In this document: piece by piece, positions 49,434 through 61,254 of the stretch
Numbering within the stretch: the stretch's first letter is position 1
Layout of the letters: each line of letters opens with the position of its first letter
Assembly: GCA_002633005.1 (NCBI GenBank)
Contig: NMRA01000083.1
Location: forward strand, 835,161-899,160
Source: Phoronis australis
Taxonomy: Eukaryota > Phoronida > Phoronidae
Length of the DNA: 64,000 nt
Direction: 5' to 3'
The notes under the pieces: generated by a model
What the model was told of the DNA's origin: nothing
Seen by the model: the letters and a program-made list of their open reading frames with translations, nothing else
The model's database searches: none
Position numbers and translations under genes: made by a program

Positions 49434-51965
49434 TTTTCTTAATCCGGTAGGTAGCGCTTCTTCAGATGTAATCGTTGGTTCACAATTTAGTTTGGTATCT
49501 ACCCGGGGGGTCACTGGCATGCAGATCTCTTTGGTTGTGAATTGGTGGATTGGCATGCATGTGATATGTGCGCTTTCATTCTTTTAAATCTAGTACACGT
49601 TACTTCAGTAGGAAGTCCTCTGTCGTTGCTCAAAAAGCAGGCCACTACAGGTACTGTGTGTGTTATCGTGCACCGCTCCAGAGAGTCCTTCCAACGAGCA
49701 GTGTGACCGGTGGCGGATTAAGAGAGGGGCCACCATGGCCACCCTAACATTCTCCCAGATTGCACTTGATAGTTTGGAGGTGGGAACGTCTGATGGGAAA
49801 ATTAAATCCAGGCTAATACTCTGCCCCCCAACTCAATCCTGGATCCGCCCTGCATATCATTCGGTGTAAGTAGGATTATACCTAAAAATCTTTCATTAGT
49901 GTTCAACCGGAAGAAAGTCCTTTTCTTGTAAATTTTTATCAATGGTGCACAACCTCGCAGACTTCATGTTGATGGAAGAGACTTGTTTACACGATTACTA
50001 CTTAATTTGATCCTACTATCGGAGTTCCCGACTGGCGAAACGACGATGTTCACACACGGCAAGTCCGATTGTTTACTACTCCGAGTGTCTCGATGAGGTG
50101 GAACTGACATTCATTAACTATTGTACTTGTGTGCATTTAGTAACCATTTAAGAGCCATTCCACAACAAAATCAAAAAATCCAGTCCTTAGGGGTCATCTC
50201 ATAGTGTGGCTCGCGTCAGTGCACGGACCTTTTGCGTACCGAAAACGGCAATTTTCCAATACAAAAACACGTAGATTGCATGAAATGAAAGAAAAAACAT
50301 AATGGGATCAAGAAGTGGGGCATCAATGTCTGAAATACAAAATGATAAATTATCCGTAAAATCGCATGGTGTATTTAATGGTTATTTATGTATCAAATTT
50401 TGACTTTATATCGGTCCGCGGCCATCTTGCGATGTCAGCAGCTAGGTTACGGATTTAAAGTGCTTAAACATTATTTTCACAATTATTCTAGCAGTAAAAT
50501 TTAGTAACACATAACTTTATCTACCATTCTGTACAATCCAAGAAATTAATCATACAGGTGTAAATTATTGAATTGAGTGGTTGAAGTGCTCACAATTCAC
50601 GTTGGACAACATGACTTTTCTGAACTGAAGGCATACCGGCTACATTGTCATCGGTTGTGGGCTACAGGGAAAAATGCGGTTCGGCTGTGTACGAGGTGGT
50701 TCTTAGGAACAGAACAAGAGATGAGTCTTGACAAGTATATTGAACACTGCAAACAGTTACATGAGGAGAACAACGCTCAATGCGGAGAAACACTTAAATA
50801 ATGCTCATTTACACGTGAACTGAGAATGGAGAAACACGAATTAACAAATTAAATAAGATGAACAAAAAAGGAATGGACTATGCTCACAAACAAACATAAT
50901 ACGAAGCATCACTAATCTTCTACTTTAAGAAAGTGGCAGTAAATAACAACAGAAAGTTACGTAATACGATGACTAAACTAACCGGTGCAAAAACACAATA
51001 ACACATTCTACGATATTGAAAAAAGAGCGACAGATGATTCCATTATCTCCCTTGTCCGAGACGGATCCCTGGAGAAATGCAGTTTTGAATTCCATAAAAT
51101 TGTCTTCTTGAATTTAAAAATCAAGTGAATTAACATGCTCTGCAAATGCTGTGCTTATAACTTTCCGACATTTTCGAAAGACACGTACGAATAATTAAGT
51201 ACACGATCTATGCTGCAAAAACGGGGCACCCTCACAAAAATGTCTTGAATAGAGCCCTAAAAGGTGGTACTGAATGGTAGTTGACAAATGCTCTGTTGGA
51301 CTTTCACTCTTCTCCATGTTCCGCCGTTTCGGTCTTTTCTCTTGCATTAATAGCACAGGTAGGATCATGAATTCCCAGCGTTTTGAATTGTAAACATTGA
51401 CGTGGAGTGCATTACTCTTAAGAAAAATGAAAATAGTTTTTGTGTAGTCAGAGCTTCCCCAGAATTGCCTCCCAGAATAATCCCTCAAATGTGCCCGTAA
51501 ATAAAAATGAGCAAATGAAATTCAAAGCAGTGTGTCAGTACTCAATAGTTTATTCACGAACAGTTAATACAGAATAAGTGATACATAGAAAGGTGGAAGT
51601 CAGATGGTGTGACGCCATGCTTACAGCAGTGAGAGAAGTGGCACCCACACATAACGTGGGCGCATAAGAACATACTTATCATCATTTCAACAGCACACAG
51701 CAAAATAACTCAACTGAAACCATGTGTCCACTAGATCACCAATGTTCACCACAAGAGCAACTGAGGACAACCCCCAACCACTTCCGCACACCATACGAAC
51801 TTTCAACATGATCCTATATTGAAATCTGCCTCAGTTCCATCCAAACAGTCAAGCATTGGCCACACATTGAGTATTTCAGAACCAATATACACATGATGCG
51901 TCAGTTAAACAGCACCACACAGTAACAACCTTAGACCCGATGGCACTCTTCAACATAACCACCTG
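49434..51965. other. Intergenic region between USB1 and BUD23
   Basis: Holds family C repeat (49708-49853) and otherwise AT-rich sequence. The ORF 50577-50801 reads like ordinary protein (DKYIEHCKQLHEENNAQ) but shows no family I know and has no clear splice signals. I do not call it. Confidence 0.45.
49708..49853. repeat. Short dispersed repeat family C, copy 2
   Basis: Begins GGTGGCGGATTAAGAGAGGG and ends CTGGATCCGCC, so short inverted ends are present. Matches 17041-17200 in ordered words. Lies about 275 bases upstream of the BUD23 start. Confidence 0.75.
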
Positions 51966-54900
51966 TCACCTGTGCGGTGCTAGATCAAACGTAAACACCT
52001 TGTTGCCTGTCTTGCACTGTATTTCTGACACTACTGCAGATAACGAATCTGGGTCTTCTGCTTGCAACTTGTCCACAGCATTCTGTGAATGAGAAATATT
52101 TTTTAAGAAATGCTTTTACACATAGCACTGCTTTCCACATAGGCAGTCAACACTCCTTGATTCATTCCCTTTCACTCATTTATGTTTTTTCCTCATGTTC
52201 TGTCTTTAACGAGCAGAGAAGTCTACAGGGAAGCAAGAGATGATCCATGCACAGCGCACAATCCGCTAGTGAATGCAGTTTTCCAACTCATGTTTCATAA
52301 GACAGCCTACAATCCAAACCATCGTCAGCACTACATTGTCCTCCCTATACAGCCATTGAGATCATAAGCAAAGAACATGCCTAGTGGGCATAAACAGGGA
52401 AAGCATTTTCAGAATCTACAGCCAGGGCACACACTTGGAGAAAATATGCAAGGTTGAATCCAAAATGTTCCAGTTTCATACAAACTGAACACCAAAACAT
52501 TTACGAAACCAATAAATTAATTTTTCAATCTTAATCATATAACAGGTTATTCTAATGAGAAGAATGTCTCGCGAATCTTCCATTTGAGTGCTGGCTACAG
52601 TCTTCCTGTATATTAGACACTATAAACTATACACCTAGGTGTATATTTGGTCCTAACAATGCTATCTGGCAAATATGCCATGTCGACTCCGCTATAAAGC
52701 AATCATCTCCTCAGCTAGGAACACAAACCCTTTGTAAAGCAGTGTTTAGTTACACAGACCAATTGGGACAGTTGTGTGACAAAGACTACGGCTAAACAAG
52801 AACTGCTTAGACTGACCATGCATGTCAATTTCAAAAGGCCGTGATTTACAACCGTCCCCAAAATTCTAAGCCAGTATGCGAACCAGTTATCCCCTCCAAG
52901 CCCAAAATGGCTGCCTAGGCTTCTTACCTGTAATACTAAGTGCTTTTGATGGAGATCATCTGTTACATCACCAAGTGCCCAGCATACACTGATATGGTAT
53001 GATGGATCCTGAAAAAGATGGTAAACACTTTCATTTGAGGGTACAGTTTGCAAGCCAAAAGTTGGGTGATTACAATAAAAATTCTTAGCTTGTTACCCCA
53101 TACACAAACATTGCATCAATCCATGCGTATAACATAACCGGGTGCAGGCACAATGCAATAGCTTGAAAAACAGAGAAGAAAATCTACTGCTTGCCTAGAG
53201 ATGAGAAATGAAATTTCAATTTACAAACTTGCAAAAGCAGGAGTGACACATCAAAAAACTACTACAGCACTGGACACTTATATGTTAGCACCAAGTATGC
53301 AGCAACGGTTAATCACACCTCAGTGTTGTCTGTTTACAGTTTTAATGGACACTCTGTCCAGCCCACAAGTTATGATTGTTCAACAACAATATAAAGCAGT
53401 TAAGCACCATGGAGGTCTATTAAAGTAATTTCACCTTATAAAATACTGGAAGGTTGAAGTCCTTTAGCACCAAGTCAACACAGTCAGTAACTTTCTTGAG
53501 TGTTGTCTCTCCAGCTCCCACCTTAAGGCCAACAAAGGATCTTGTGCACTCATCATTGGTATAAAACTGTACAGACTGGAATTCCACGACAAACCTGAAA
53601 CAAGAGTTGCGAACACGGAGTGCAACAAAATGTCCACACCAACATGCCAAGAATTGTATGATAAACTTGGCCTAACTCAAAATCCAACTGCTGCCTGCCG
53701 GTTTGTTAATTGGCTCAATTATGTTGCACACCCAACAGACTTAATGAGCAGCATAATATGGCAACACTTTACAGAAGTTTTAGTTTGTAAAAGTCACAAT
53801 TCTTGTCCGATTTTCAAAATTCAACAGCCTAATCACATGTACTTTTCACGAACTATTCAAATATGCTATTTAAAAACTTCCAATAAATACAAAAATGTAA
53901 AAATACTATTGTCGCCCCCAGAGTGTTTATGATGGGTCTGATTAACTAGAGAACGATAACACCAGCAGCTTGAAGTGATGTAATAAAGTACAAAAGCGTG
54001 GTATCTTTGATCAATGCTGCAGATTTTGAGGTATGCAAACCGGTCGAATTGCCCAATTTCGACTGTTGAGGGTGTCTACGTACATGTAGGATTCTTTTCA
54101 TGAATGCATTGTACATCATTACAAAATATCCACCTTTAACGATATACGAGATAGTCACAGACTGCATCTATCCTCACTAAAGGTGATGTAAGGAGGGGAC
54201 TGCACATGGATGTGTGATAATCATGAACAGATTAAAGTTCAGAGAAATGAGGTCCAATCGCAGAATTTCAATGATATGTGCAACAGCATTTCATAAGGCA
54301 GCATGCTTTTTAAAATTTTTGTTGAAATCCCCTTTGAAATGTAGGAGTTGTACTAGATGAGCATTTCCCTTCAAATATGTGTGAAAATTCAAGTATGGCC
54401 ACAATTAAACAATGCCAAATTGCAAAATGGTCAATGATATGCGCAAAGACACTTTGTAAGCATACTTGTTTGAAAGTTTGGTGAAAATCTAAGAAATGTA
54501 AGAAGAGTTGTGCACAGAACAACATTTCACTACACAGATGTATGAAAATCAAGTACTGGCCAAAATTCAGTAAAATACGATCAACTCCCAAAATGCAAAC
54601 ATGAGCTAAGGCACTTGGTCAAAATCTGCTTTGAAAAGCAGGAGTTACACAGAGAAGAGCACGTCTTTAACACTAAACCAGAATGTCATTGAGTACAACA
54701 GCAGCTATGTTTCTAAAACAATCCCAGCCACCATCATTCATTACCTACTAGGCCTTCTTTAAACATAACCTCCATTAGTTTGGAGACAACCCCACGACAT
54801 TCCCACCCAAAGGACATATCCGAATATGTTGCTTTATACCACAATTGCTTTATACCACAAGCAATTTTTTCTCAAGAAATTTCAACTGTTCTGCGTCTTT

Positions 54901-56044
54901 CGACAAAAATTGACCCAAGCGCAGTTTTTCACATTAACTTGTCCTCACATAATGTCACAATTACTTTCAAGTGATTAACAGGTCTACCAGAATCAATAAA
55001 TGGTGTAAAGAATGTCCACACATACCTGTTTATAGCCTGTAGCCGTTTCCTAAGTGAATTAGTAAGTGGCTCAATACAGTGATACGGTATAGTGAATGTT
55101 CTGGAAACACTGATGTGTAAGTCGTCCATGACGTGGGTCTGCAGGACCGACCTCAGGCACTTTTGGAGACTATCAATGAGGGTGAGTAGGTGGACATCTG
55201 GCCTGACTGAAACATGGACAGATGGCGGGAGCAATGACCTCGTATATCCACAAAGTGAAAGCATAATTTTAGCAGCAACATTTCAACCACAGTCAAAGTA
55301 AATTGAAAACATCAAGAGAAAGTGCCTGCTACAGAATACTTTCCTTCAGTACTGAAATGATTTGCTGTAGTCAAGTGTTGCTGCTTGTCACGTCTTTGTG
55401 ATGCATGAGACGGTCACAATTTAACTATCCACCTCTTGAATTTTTGTACACAGTGTGCTATTTATCTATACAGGTCATCCTCTGCTTTCCACTTTGATGA
55501 AAATGAACTCACCATGGCAACTACAGTAAGATGATTTAAAGACTACGACAATTCTACATGTTAAAACCATCAAAGCACACTCGTTTGCCTGCCTGTCAAG
55601 GGGTCCATTTCATGAAAGTGACACAAGACTTAAGACAGCAATCTGGTCTTATGCTTCCACTTCACAATAGCAGAAAAATGCTCAGTAAAATAGTTATGAG
55701 CACATCACATTCTAGAAGTAACTCACACAAATCTCAGTAACAAGCAGTGCATATTCTCAGAGACTGCACATTTGCTCAAGTGAGAATATTTTTAGAATAA
55801 ACTGTGTGGCAAAGCTAATTTGGAGCATGTGTGAAACTGAGACAATACAAAAATCAGCTTAAGGCGTGTCATAAAACAGTCTATACACGAGTACGCACCA
55901 GATATGAGAACACACGTGGCCCAGTTTCCCCTCATGTGTGGAAAACTTCTCACCCTGCCTTGATGGTCGCCACTTTTCTCTCCATCATTTTCACTTTCTG
56001 ATGGGAATAATTTTCGAATGGAGTCTGGCAGAGGAAGTGTTTTC
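51966..56044 (-). CDS. USB1: U6 snRNA phosphodiesterase USB1, first exon not found
   Basis: USB1 (Mpn1) is a nuclear 2H-family 3'-5' exoribonuclease that trims the oligo(U) tail of U6 snRNA. Five exons join in phase: 55899-56044, 55026-55206, 53435-53594, 52928-53008 and 51966-52082. Landmarks in order are LPLPDSIRKLFP, GRVRSFPHMRGNWATCV, the first catalytic H-x-S (DLHISVS), FQSVQFYTNDECTRSFVGL, the second H-x-S (DPSYHISVCW), and the C-terminus IQCKTGNKVF. Both catalytic tetrapeptides are intact, so the enzyme should be active. The exon at 55899-56044 starts in mid-codon (phase 2), so at least one 5' exon with the start Met is missing. It should lie to the right, and the N gap 56804-57141 is one possible place. 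Confidence 0.92.
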
Positions 56045-56258
56045 CTACAATGATTCAAATAATAAATTATGTAACTGGTCCCATAATTAATGTAATGCAA
56101 TAAAAATTCAGTTACTTCACATCAAGAGTAAGTTATGCCACATTAGAAAAGAATTGATAATGGGTGTAGTCTATAATATACTGCCGACTGAGACAAAAAG
56201 AAAAAAAAATCAACTCACCAGGTAACACAGTGGTGTGAAGAATTACTTGTGCCAGAAA

Positions 56259-56803
56259 TCTGATTAAAATAGGCATGAACTCAAAAAAATGTAGGAAAAT
56301 CAGAAGAAATGAATTGGTCAGATGCAATACACAGTTCACTGTATTATTATAAAACATTGATCACACTGTACCTCGATTGACTATCTTTTAACCAAGCCAC
56401 AAAAGCCGCGCAATATCACTCTTCAAGCTATCGTCACAACATATTTTAATGTGACAAATTCAAGACTGAAGATACCACTATAAACTCTGACAGTGATGGT
56501 GACAGAATAAAAGACATGCCTATAGGAGAGCAAAGAAACTACATTCAAGAAATATTGAAGTAGGGAAATTTTCACATAGACTTTAAACACTATGATAAGT
56601 CAATATAGACCGATCTCTCAGCAAGTTAAGCTATACGAACAATGGGAGATTTCTGTTTGGCCACTGGCAACAATGGTAGATGCTTCAATCCAAATACAGT
56701 AGCCTAACATTGCCCTCAGGATCAGTCTACGTTATTTTGTAAAATGAAGGTATGCACAAAAGTGAAGTTTAGATGATGTAAGATAGCAATAAAATCCAGA
56801 CTC
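56259..56803. repeat. 545-bp duplication flush with the N gap, left copy
   Basis: Matches 57142-57686 with a few substitutions at a constant offset of 883. It ends exactly at the first N. Confidence 0.95.
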
Positions 56804-57141
56804 NNNNNNNNNNNNNNNNNNNNNNNNNNNNNNNNNNNNNNNNNNNNNNNNNNNNNNNNNNNNNNNNNNNNNNNNNNNNNNNNNNNNNNNNNNNNNNNNN
56901 NNNNNNNNNNNNNNNNNNNNNNNNNNNNNNNNNNNNNNNNNNNNNNNNNNNNNNNNNNNNNNNNNNNNNNNNNNNNNNNNNNNNNNNNNNNNNNNNNNNN
57001 NNNNNNNNNNNNNNNNNNNNNNNNNNNNNNNNNNNNNNNNNNNNNNNNNNNNNNNNNNNNNNNNNNNNNNNNNNNNNNNNNNNNNNNNNNNNNNNNNNNN
57101 NNNNNNNNNNNNNNNNNNNNNNNNNNNNNNNNNNNNNNNNN
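56804..57141. other. Assembly gap (338 N)
   Basis: Run of N between two near-identical 545-base segments. Confidence 0.99.
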
Positions 57142-57686
57142 TCTGATTAAAATAGGCATGAACTCAAAAAAATGTAGGAAAACCAGAAGAAATGAATTGG
57201 TCAGATGCAATACACAGTTCACTGTATTACTTTAAAACACTGATCACAATGTCCCTCGATTGACTATCTTTTAACCAAGCCACAAAAGCCGCGCAATATC
57301 ACTCTTCAAGCTATCGTCACAACATATTTTAATAGGACAAATTCAAGACTGAAGATACCACTATAAACTCTGACAGTGATGGTGACAGAATAAAAGACAT
57401 GCCTATAGGAAAGCAAAGAAACTACATTCAAGAAATATTGAAGTAGGGAAATTTTCACATAGACTTTAAACTCTATGATAAGCCAATATAGACCGATCTC
57501 TCAGCAAGTTAAGCTATACGAACAATGGGAGATTTCTGTTTGGCCACTGGCAACAATGGTAGATGCTTCAATCCAAATACAGTAGCCTAACATTGCCCTC
57601 AGGATCAGTCTACGTTATTTTGTAAAATGAAGGTATGCACAAAAGTGAAGTTTAGATGATGTAAGATAGCAATAAAATCCAGACTC
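57142..57686. repeat. 545-bp duplication flush with the N gap, right copy
   Basis: Starts at the first base after the gap and matches 56259-56803. Two copies that abut the gap on both sides are the classic trace of two alleles, or two overlapping contig ends, scaffolded side by side. Confidence 0.95.
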
Positions 57687-58014
57687 GAGTGTCTGAACAA
57701 AACACGTATTGCTCCACCTATGTCACTAAACTGACAGCACTGAAAACGGAGCAGACCACAACTTGGAACAAGAAGTGACTCTTTTGCACCAGTTATTCTT
57801 GCTTTCAAGTCACTTATGTTGCAAAATACGAAGTCACTTAACTTGAATGGAATTTGCACTGACCGATTTCACCAGAAAATGTGCAAATGTCTATCCAAAA
57901 CACCGATAGTACAACACACCAAGTCCACGGTTCAGTTCAATACATTTGGCAGAGTGCTTTCACATTTCTAGATACAAAAAACTTAAGATATGTCGCAATA
58001 AGACTGCATTGTTA

Positions 58015-58130
58015 GCAGAAGGTCCTGGGTTCGAGTCCCAGACAAGGCAGAAATCTTTTCGGACTTATATTCATTAGGTCACGTGATGTGACCAAAAAGA
58101 TGGCGTACTGATGGGACAAATTGTTCGCAA
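58015..58130 (+). mobile_element. tRNA-derived SINE, 5'-truncated copy
   Basis: Contains the Pol III B box (GGGTTCGAGTCCC) and the same tail as the next copy (CAGAAATCTTTTCGGACTTA down to CAAATTGTTCGCAA), but lacks the A-box half of the tRNA-like head. Confidence 0.75.
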
Positions 58131-58230
58131 CGTATTTCCACGCCTTACTGAAAAAGATATATTTCTACACACAATGGAAATCAAGGGTAAGATGCCCACT
58201 AAGTCTGATTGCATTTCTGTGTTTGACCGG

Positions 58231-58388
58231 AGGTCCCCATAGCTCAGTGACTAAAGTGTCTGCACGGTTATCAGAAGGTCCTGGGTTTGAGTCCCAGTCG
58301 GGGGCAGAAATCTTTTCGGACTTATATTCATTAGGTCAGGTGATGTGACCAAACAGACGGCGTGCTGACTGGACAAATTGTTCGCAAT
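58231..58388 (+). mobile_element. tRNA-derived SINE, full-length head
   Basis: The head at about 58232-58305 looks like a tRNA: an A box (TAGCTCAGTGACTAA), a T-arm stem CTGGG/CCCAG around TTTGAGT with the B box, and acceptor-like GTCCCC/GGGGGC. A non-tRNA tail follows that is shared with 58015-58130. No CCA-type tRNA gene end or Pol III T-run follows directly. I therefore call a SINE and not a working tRNA gene. Confidence 0.8.
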
Positions 58389-58588
58389 AAGACACAATCA
58401 GGTAACAGTATCATCAACATGTATCAGTTCAGTCTGTAACTATCCACAATTAGATAGATGTTATACTCTTCTCAGTTGACGCTTCCCACTACTCCAAGCT
58501 ATATGCCTACAACCCTCCTGTTCACCAACAACAAGGACATAAACCACTACTAAAAGCATCATTTAACACAATTCCCATCAGCTGGTCT

Positions 58589-60286
58589 CTAGACCTTGCC
58601 CCAGTCTTCTTCATCCATTCCACCATACATAAAGGATGCTCTCTGTTCCTCAGTCAACAGGTCCATCAACCACAGAAGTACGCGCCAATACAACAGAACA
58701 GCTGGTGAATTCAGCTCAGGATACAATTTGAATGGACGCTGTATCTTCCACCCTTGCTGACGGCACAGTTCTCGCATGGCTTTACTGTCCTCAGAGTGGA
58801 TCCACTGGTCCTCCAGACAACATTTGAGTTTACCGACTCTGTTCACATACCTCACGAGCTCATCGAGGGACTCTGAGCCGGTAAGCCACAGAGACAGGGT
58901 ACGGAGACCAGCAGCCTTTCTGCTCTGCACATAATCTTCCTGGCTTCTTGACAAGGCATTGCCACCAAGAGATGGGTCATACAGCGAAGGAATGTGCAGG
59001 TCATAAGCATGCTTCCTCACATACGTAGACCTGTGATCACAGCCTTCTGCTGGACAAAGCACATAAAATGCTTCATCCATCTCCTCATGGCCCCCCAAAG
59101 GTGTCTGGGGTGAACGGTTATGCTCATTTCGCCTCCTACTGCGACCATGCCTTCTGGACCTGGTGGTAGGATGCTCCGACCTAAGCTCTTTACTGGAAGA
59201 AGCCTCGCCACTTCGATAGGCATGACCATCTGACCTGCTCTTTCGCTTATTGGACCCAACTTCTTCCTTTTGCCAAGTCGAGCGGTTTGATTGAGACTCT
59301 TTATCGGACAGAGTCTTACCACTTCGCCTGTTTGATTCGGGCTTAAGATCACTGGACACAATCTCAACACTAGGTGATCTGTCTTTTCTCCTGATAGCAA
59401 GCTCACAACTTTCCTTGTCATATTCTGTCTGACCGCGATTACGCTGTGACAATGATGCGTCCACCCTTGGCTGCTGGTACTTGGGAGGTACCTCTAGACC
59501 AAGCTGTGAGTACCAGGCATCGCCGCCATTGAGGAAGGTTCTCTTCTGCACTGTCTGCAAGTGCTCCAAAAGGAACAGAAGCACCTTCCAGTGGATTAGC
59601 ACTGCCTTGGAGTTGAGGCGAGGATAAAGAAGAAAAGTGGGCGGCAAAGGCCAGTCTTGCTTGACACATAAGAACCTCATCGCTTGTTGCTCCACTTCTG
59701 TGATAACGGCCCCACCCAGCAAAATGTTATTGACACCAATCTCATTAACCATGTCTAACAGGTCATCTATGGAATCGGTGGACTTGATCCACTTGGCTAA
59801 CCATTTCAGACCTATAGCCCTTGTTGTGTGCAGGTAATCATCAGAGAGGTCGCCTGGTGAGTCTGTGATACAATACACTGAGGGCAAGTGTTTCTTGAAC
59901 ACATGTTCCTTGAGGTTCAATGGTCGCTCACTACAGCTGGACACAAGGCAAGGAGTTCCCTGAATATTGGCTACTAGTCTCGGATCAACCTTTGGTTTTC
60001 TTCGCCCAGAACTGGGTTGCCTATTTTGGCCCACATGGGTTCCTGACAAGGATTCCTTCTGTAATTTCTCAGAAAAAGAACTCAACGCTTGTACCGCCTC
60101 TTTATTGCTCTCGGTAGCAGCCACTTTTTTCTGAAGGTCAAGCAGCTCAAGCACTCTGCTCTTTGGTATGTCTCCTGCACGCTCCAAGCGGCTACACAAT
60201 GACTGTGCCGGTATCAATACACCAAGCACACTGGCTGCTTGCAGGAATTCTTCAAGCCGACGAGATACGTCGCTTATAACAGCCAT
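58589..60286 (-). CDS. Uncharacterised 565-aa protein with duplicated C-x4-C-x9-H-x4-H module
   Basis: One uninterrupted coding exon starts 3 bases after a splice acceptor (ACATTGTAG), so the 5' UTR is spliced. I do not recognise the family. The N-terminal 100 residues are helical (DVSRRLEEFLQAASVLGVLI, LLDLQKKVAATES). Module 1 (about 105-260) has a Cys2His2 pattern C113-x4-C118-x9-H128-x4-H133, a helical stretch (GLKWLAKWIKSTDSIDDLLD) and LYPRLNSKAVLIHWKVLLFL. A linker at about 280-395 is rich in Ser, Arg and Lys, charged and probably disordered. Module 2 (about 408-560) repeats the pattern: C411-x4-C416-x9-H426-x4-H431, GLRTLSLWLTGSESLDELVR and LYPELNSPAVLLYWRVLLWL. Spacing of the four putative metal ligands is identical in both modules. 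A nucleic-acid-binding role is only an inference from the finger and basic linker. It could be a domesticated mobile-element gene. Confidence 0.75.
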   Translation of the reverse strand: MAVISDVSRRLEEFLQAASVLGVLIPAQSLCSRLERAGDIPKSRVLELLDLQKKVAATESNKEAVQALSSFSEKLQKESLSGTHVGQNRQPSSGRRKPKVDPRLVANIQGTPCLVSSCSERPLNLKEHVFKKHLPSVYCITDSPGDLSDDYLHTTRAIGLKWLAKWIKSTDSIDDLLDMVNEIGVNNILLGGAVITEVEQQAMRFLCVKQDWPLPPTFLLYPRLNSKAVLIHWKVLLFLLEHLQTVQKRTFLNGGDAWYSQLGLEVPPKYQQPRVDASLSQRNRGQTEYDKESCELAIRRKDRSPSVEIVSSDLKPESNRRSGKTLSDKESQSNRSTWQKEEVGSNKRKSRSDGHAYRSGEASSSKELRSEHPTTRSRRHGRSRRRNEHNRSPQTPLGGHEEMDEAFYVLCPAEGCDHRSTYVRKHAYDLHIPSLYDPSLGGNALSRSQEDYVQSRKAAGLRTLSLWLTGSESLDELVRYVNRVGKLKCCLEDQWIHSEDSKAMRELCRQQGWKIQRPFKLYPELNSPAVLLYWRVLLWLMDLLTEEQRASFMYGGMDEEDWGKV

Positions 60287-61254
60287 GCCCTACAATGTAC
60301 AGTTACCCCAATCAATAATTCGATTAACTTTCCAAACTTTAGTCATGTACCTTTAAAAACAGCAATAATTGATGGAATTCCATGCTGAGGCTGAGGGACA
60401 TGATGATTTTTTGCTTGTTGAAGATGTAATGAACTTATTTACTCATTACCAAAATCAAATTTTAAGATGTCATAAAATATATAAAGTAATGATTAGTCAG
60501 ATTTGGATTCCAGCTGAAGTTGCTATCAATCACTCACTAAACATTGTTTCACTTTTATATCAAAAGTCTTAGAGTTCGTTTAATGAAAGTGACTGAAGAC
60601 TTAATGCAGAAATTCAATCTTACACTCCCAATTCACAATTGCTGAATTAAGGTTTACCAAAATAATTATGAGAAATAGTGGTTTAAAGAGTAACTAGGAA
60701 TTACGTGTGTATCCCAAAAGACTTTACGCTTTTGTTCACGTGTGACGGAGTAGGAATGCGTAACAGCGTTCCAACTCGCTTTAAATCAAACACTCCACAC
60801 GTCATTGTTACACACAGTGTAAACCCTAGGATAAAGTTGTGTCACCACCTTTGTCAACAACAGTTCTGAAATGGGAATTGTCAATGTAGTATTTTCCCAG
60901 CATTTAAAAATCTGGGCGGCTCGCCATGCTCCTTTTTGGCCACGCCATGTGTAAATCCTGCCCAAATTGACCACCACAGAGCTTCTCGGCTGGGGAAACC
61001 TCCAATCGGTAGTAATAATGAAAGCCCATAAGTCACAGCTACTTTCGCCATTTGTAGACTGAATATGATAATAACATAAAATCGTATTTTGAATTGTCCC
61101 CCCACCCATTAACCGCAGATATTATATCTCCTTTAAGCTTTTGTACTTTTGTTCGCTAGGTGACTGACATTCACCTCTGCCCAGTTATCCGACAATGCAC
61201 CGCAAATGAATACACCCGGATACCAGGCAACGACCTTGACACTAATTTTCTAAA
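60287..61254. other. Flank between the 565-aa gene and the hAT remnant
   Basis: Contains family E repeat copy 2 (about 60890-60980). The non-coding 5' exon of the 565-aa gene should lie in or beyond this stretch, but I could not place it. Confidence 0.45.

Noticed and set aside
50577-50801. 74-codon plus-strand ORF with protein-like composition
   Set aside because: No recognisable domain, splice signals or neighbouring exons. Left uncalled, but it would be worth a translated search.
56722-57222. ORF of 166 codons
   Set aside because: It spans the N gap and duplicated flanks, with no recognisable protein.
58232-58305. Possible tRNA gene
   Set aside because: A and B boxes are present, but the D and anticodon arms do not fold well by eye, the same tail occurs in a second copy, and no Pol III terminator follows at once. 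A SINE explains it better.
59017-59837. ORFs of 66-134 codons
   Set aside because: Shadows of the 565-aa gene; the main frame is far longer and internally duplicated at protein level.
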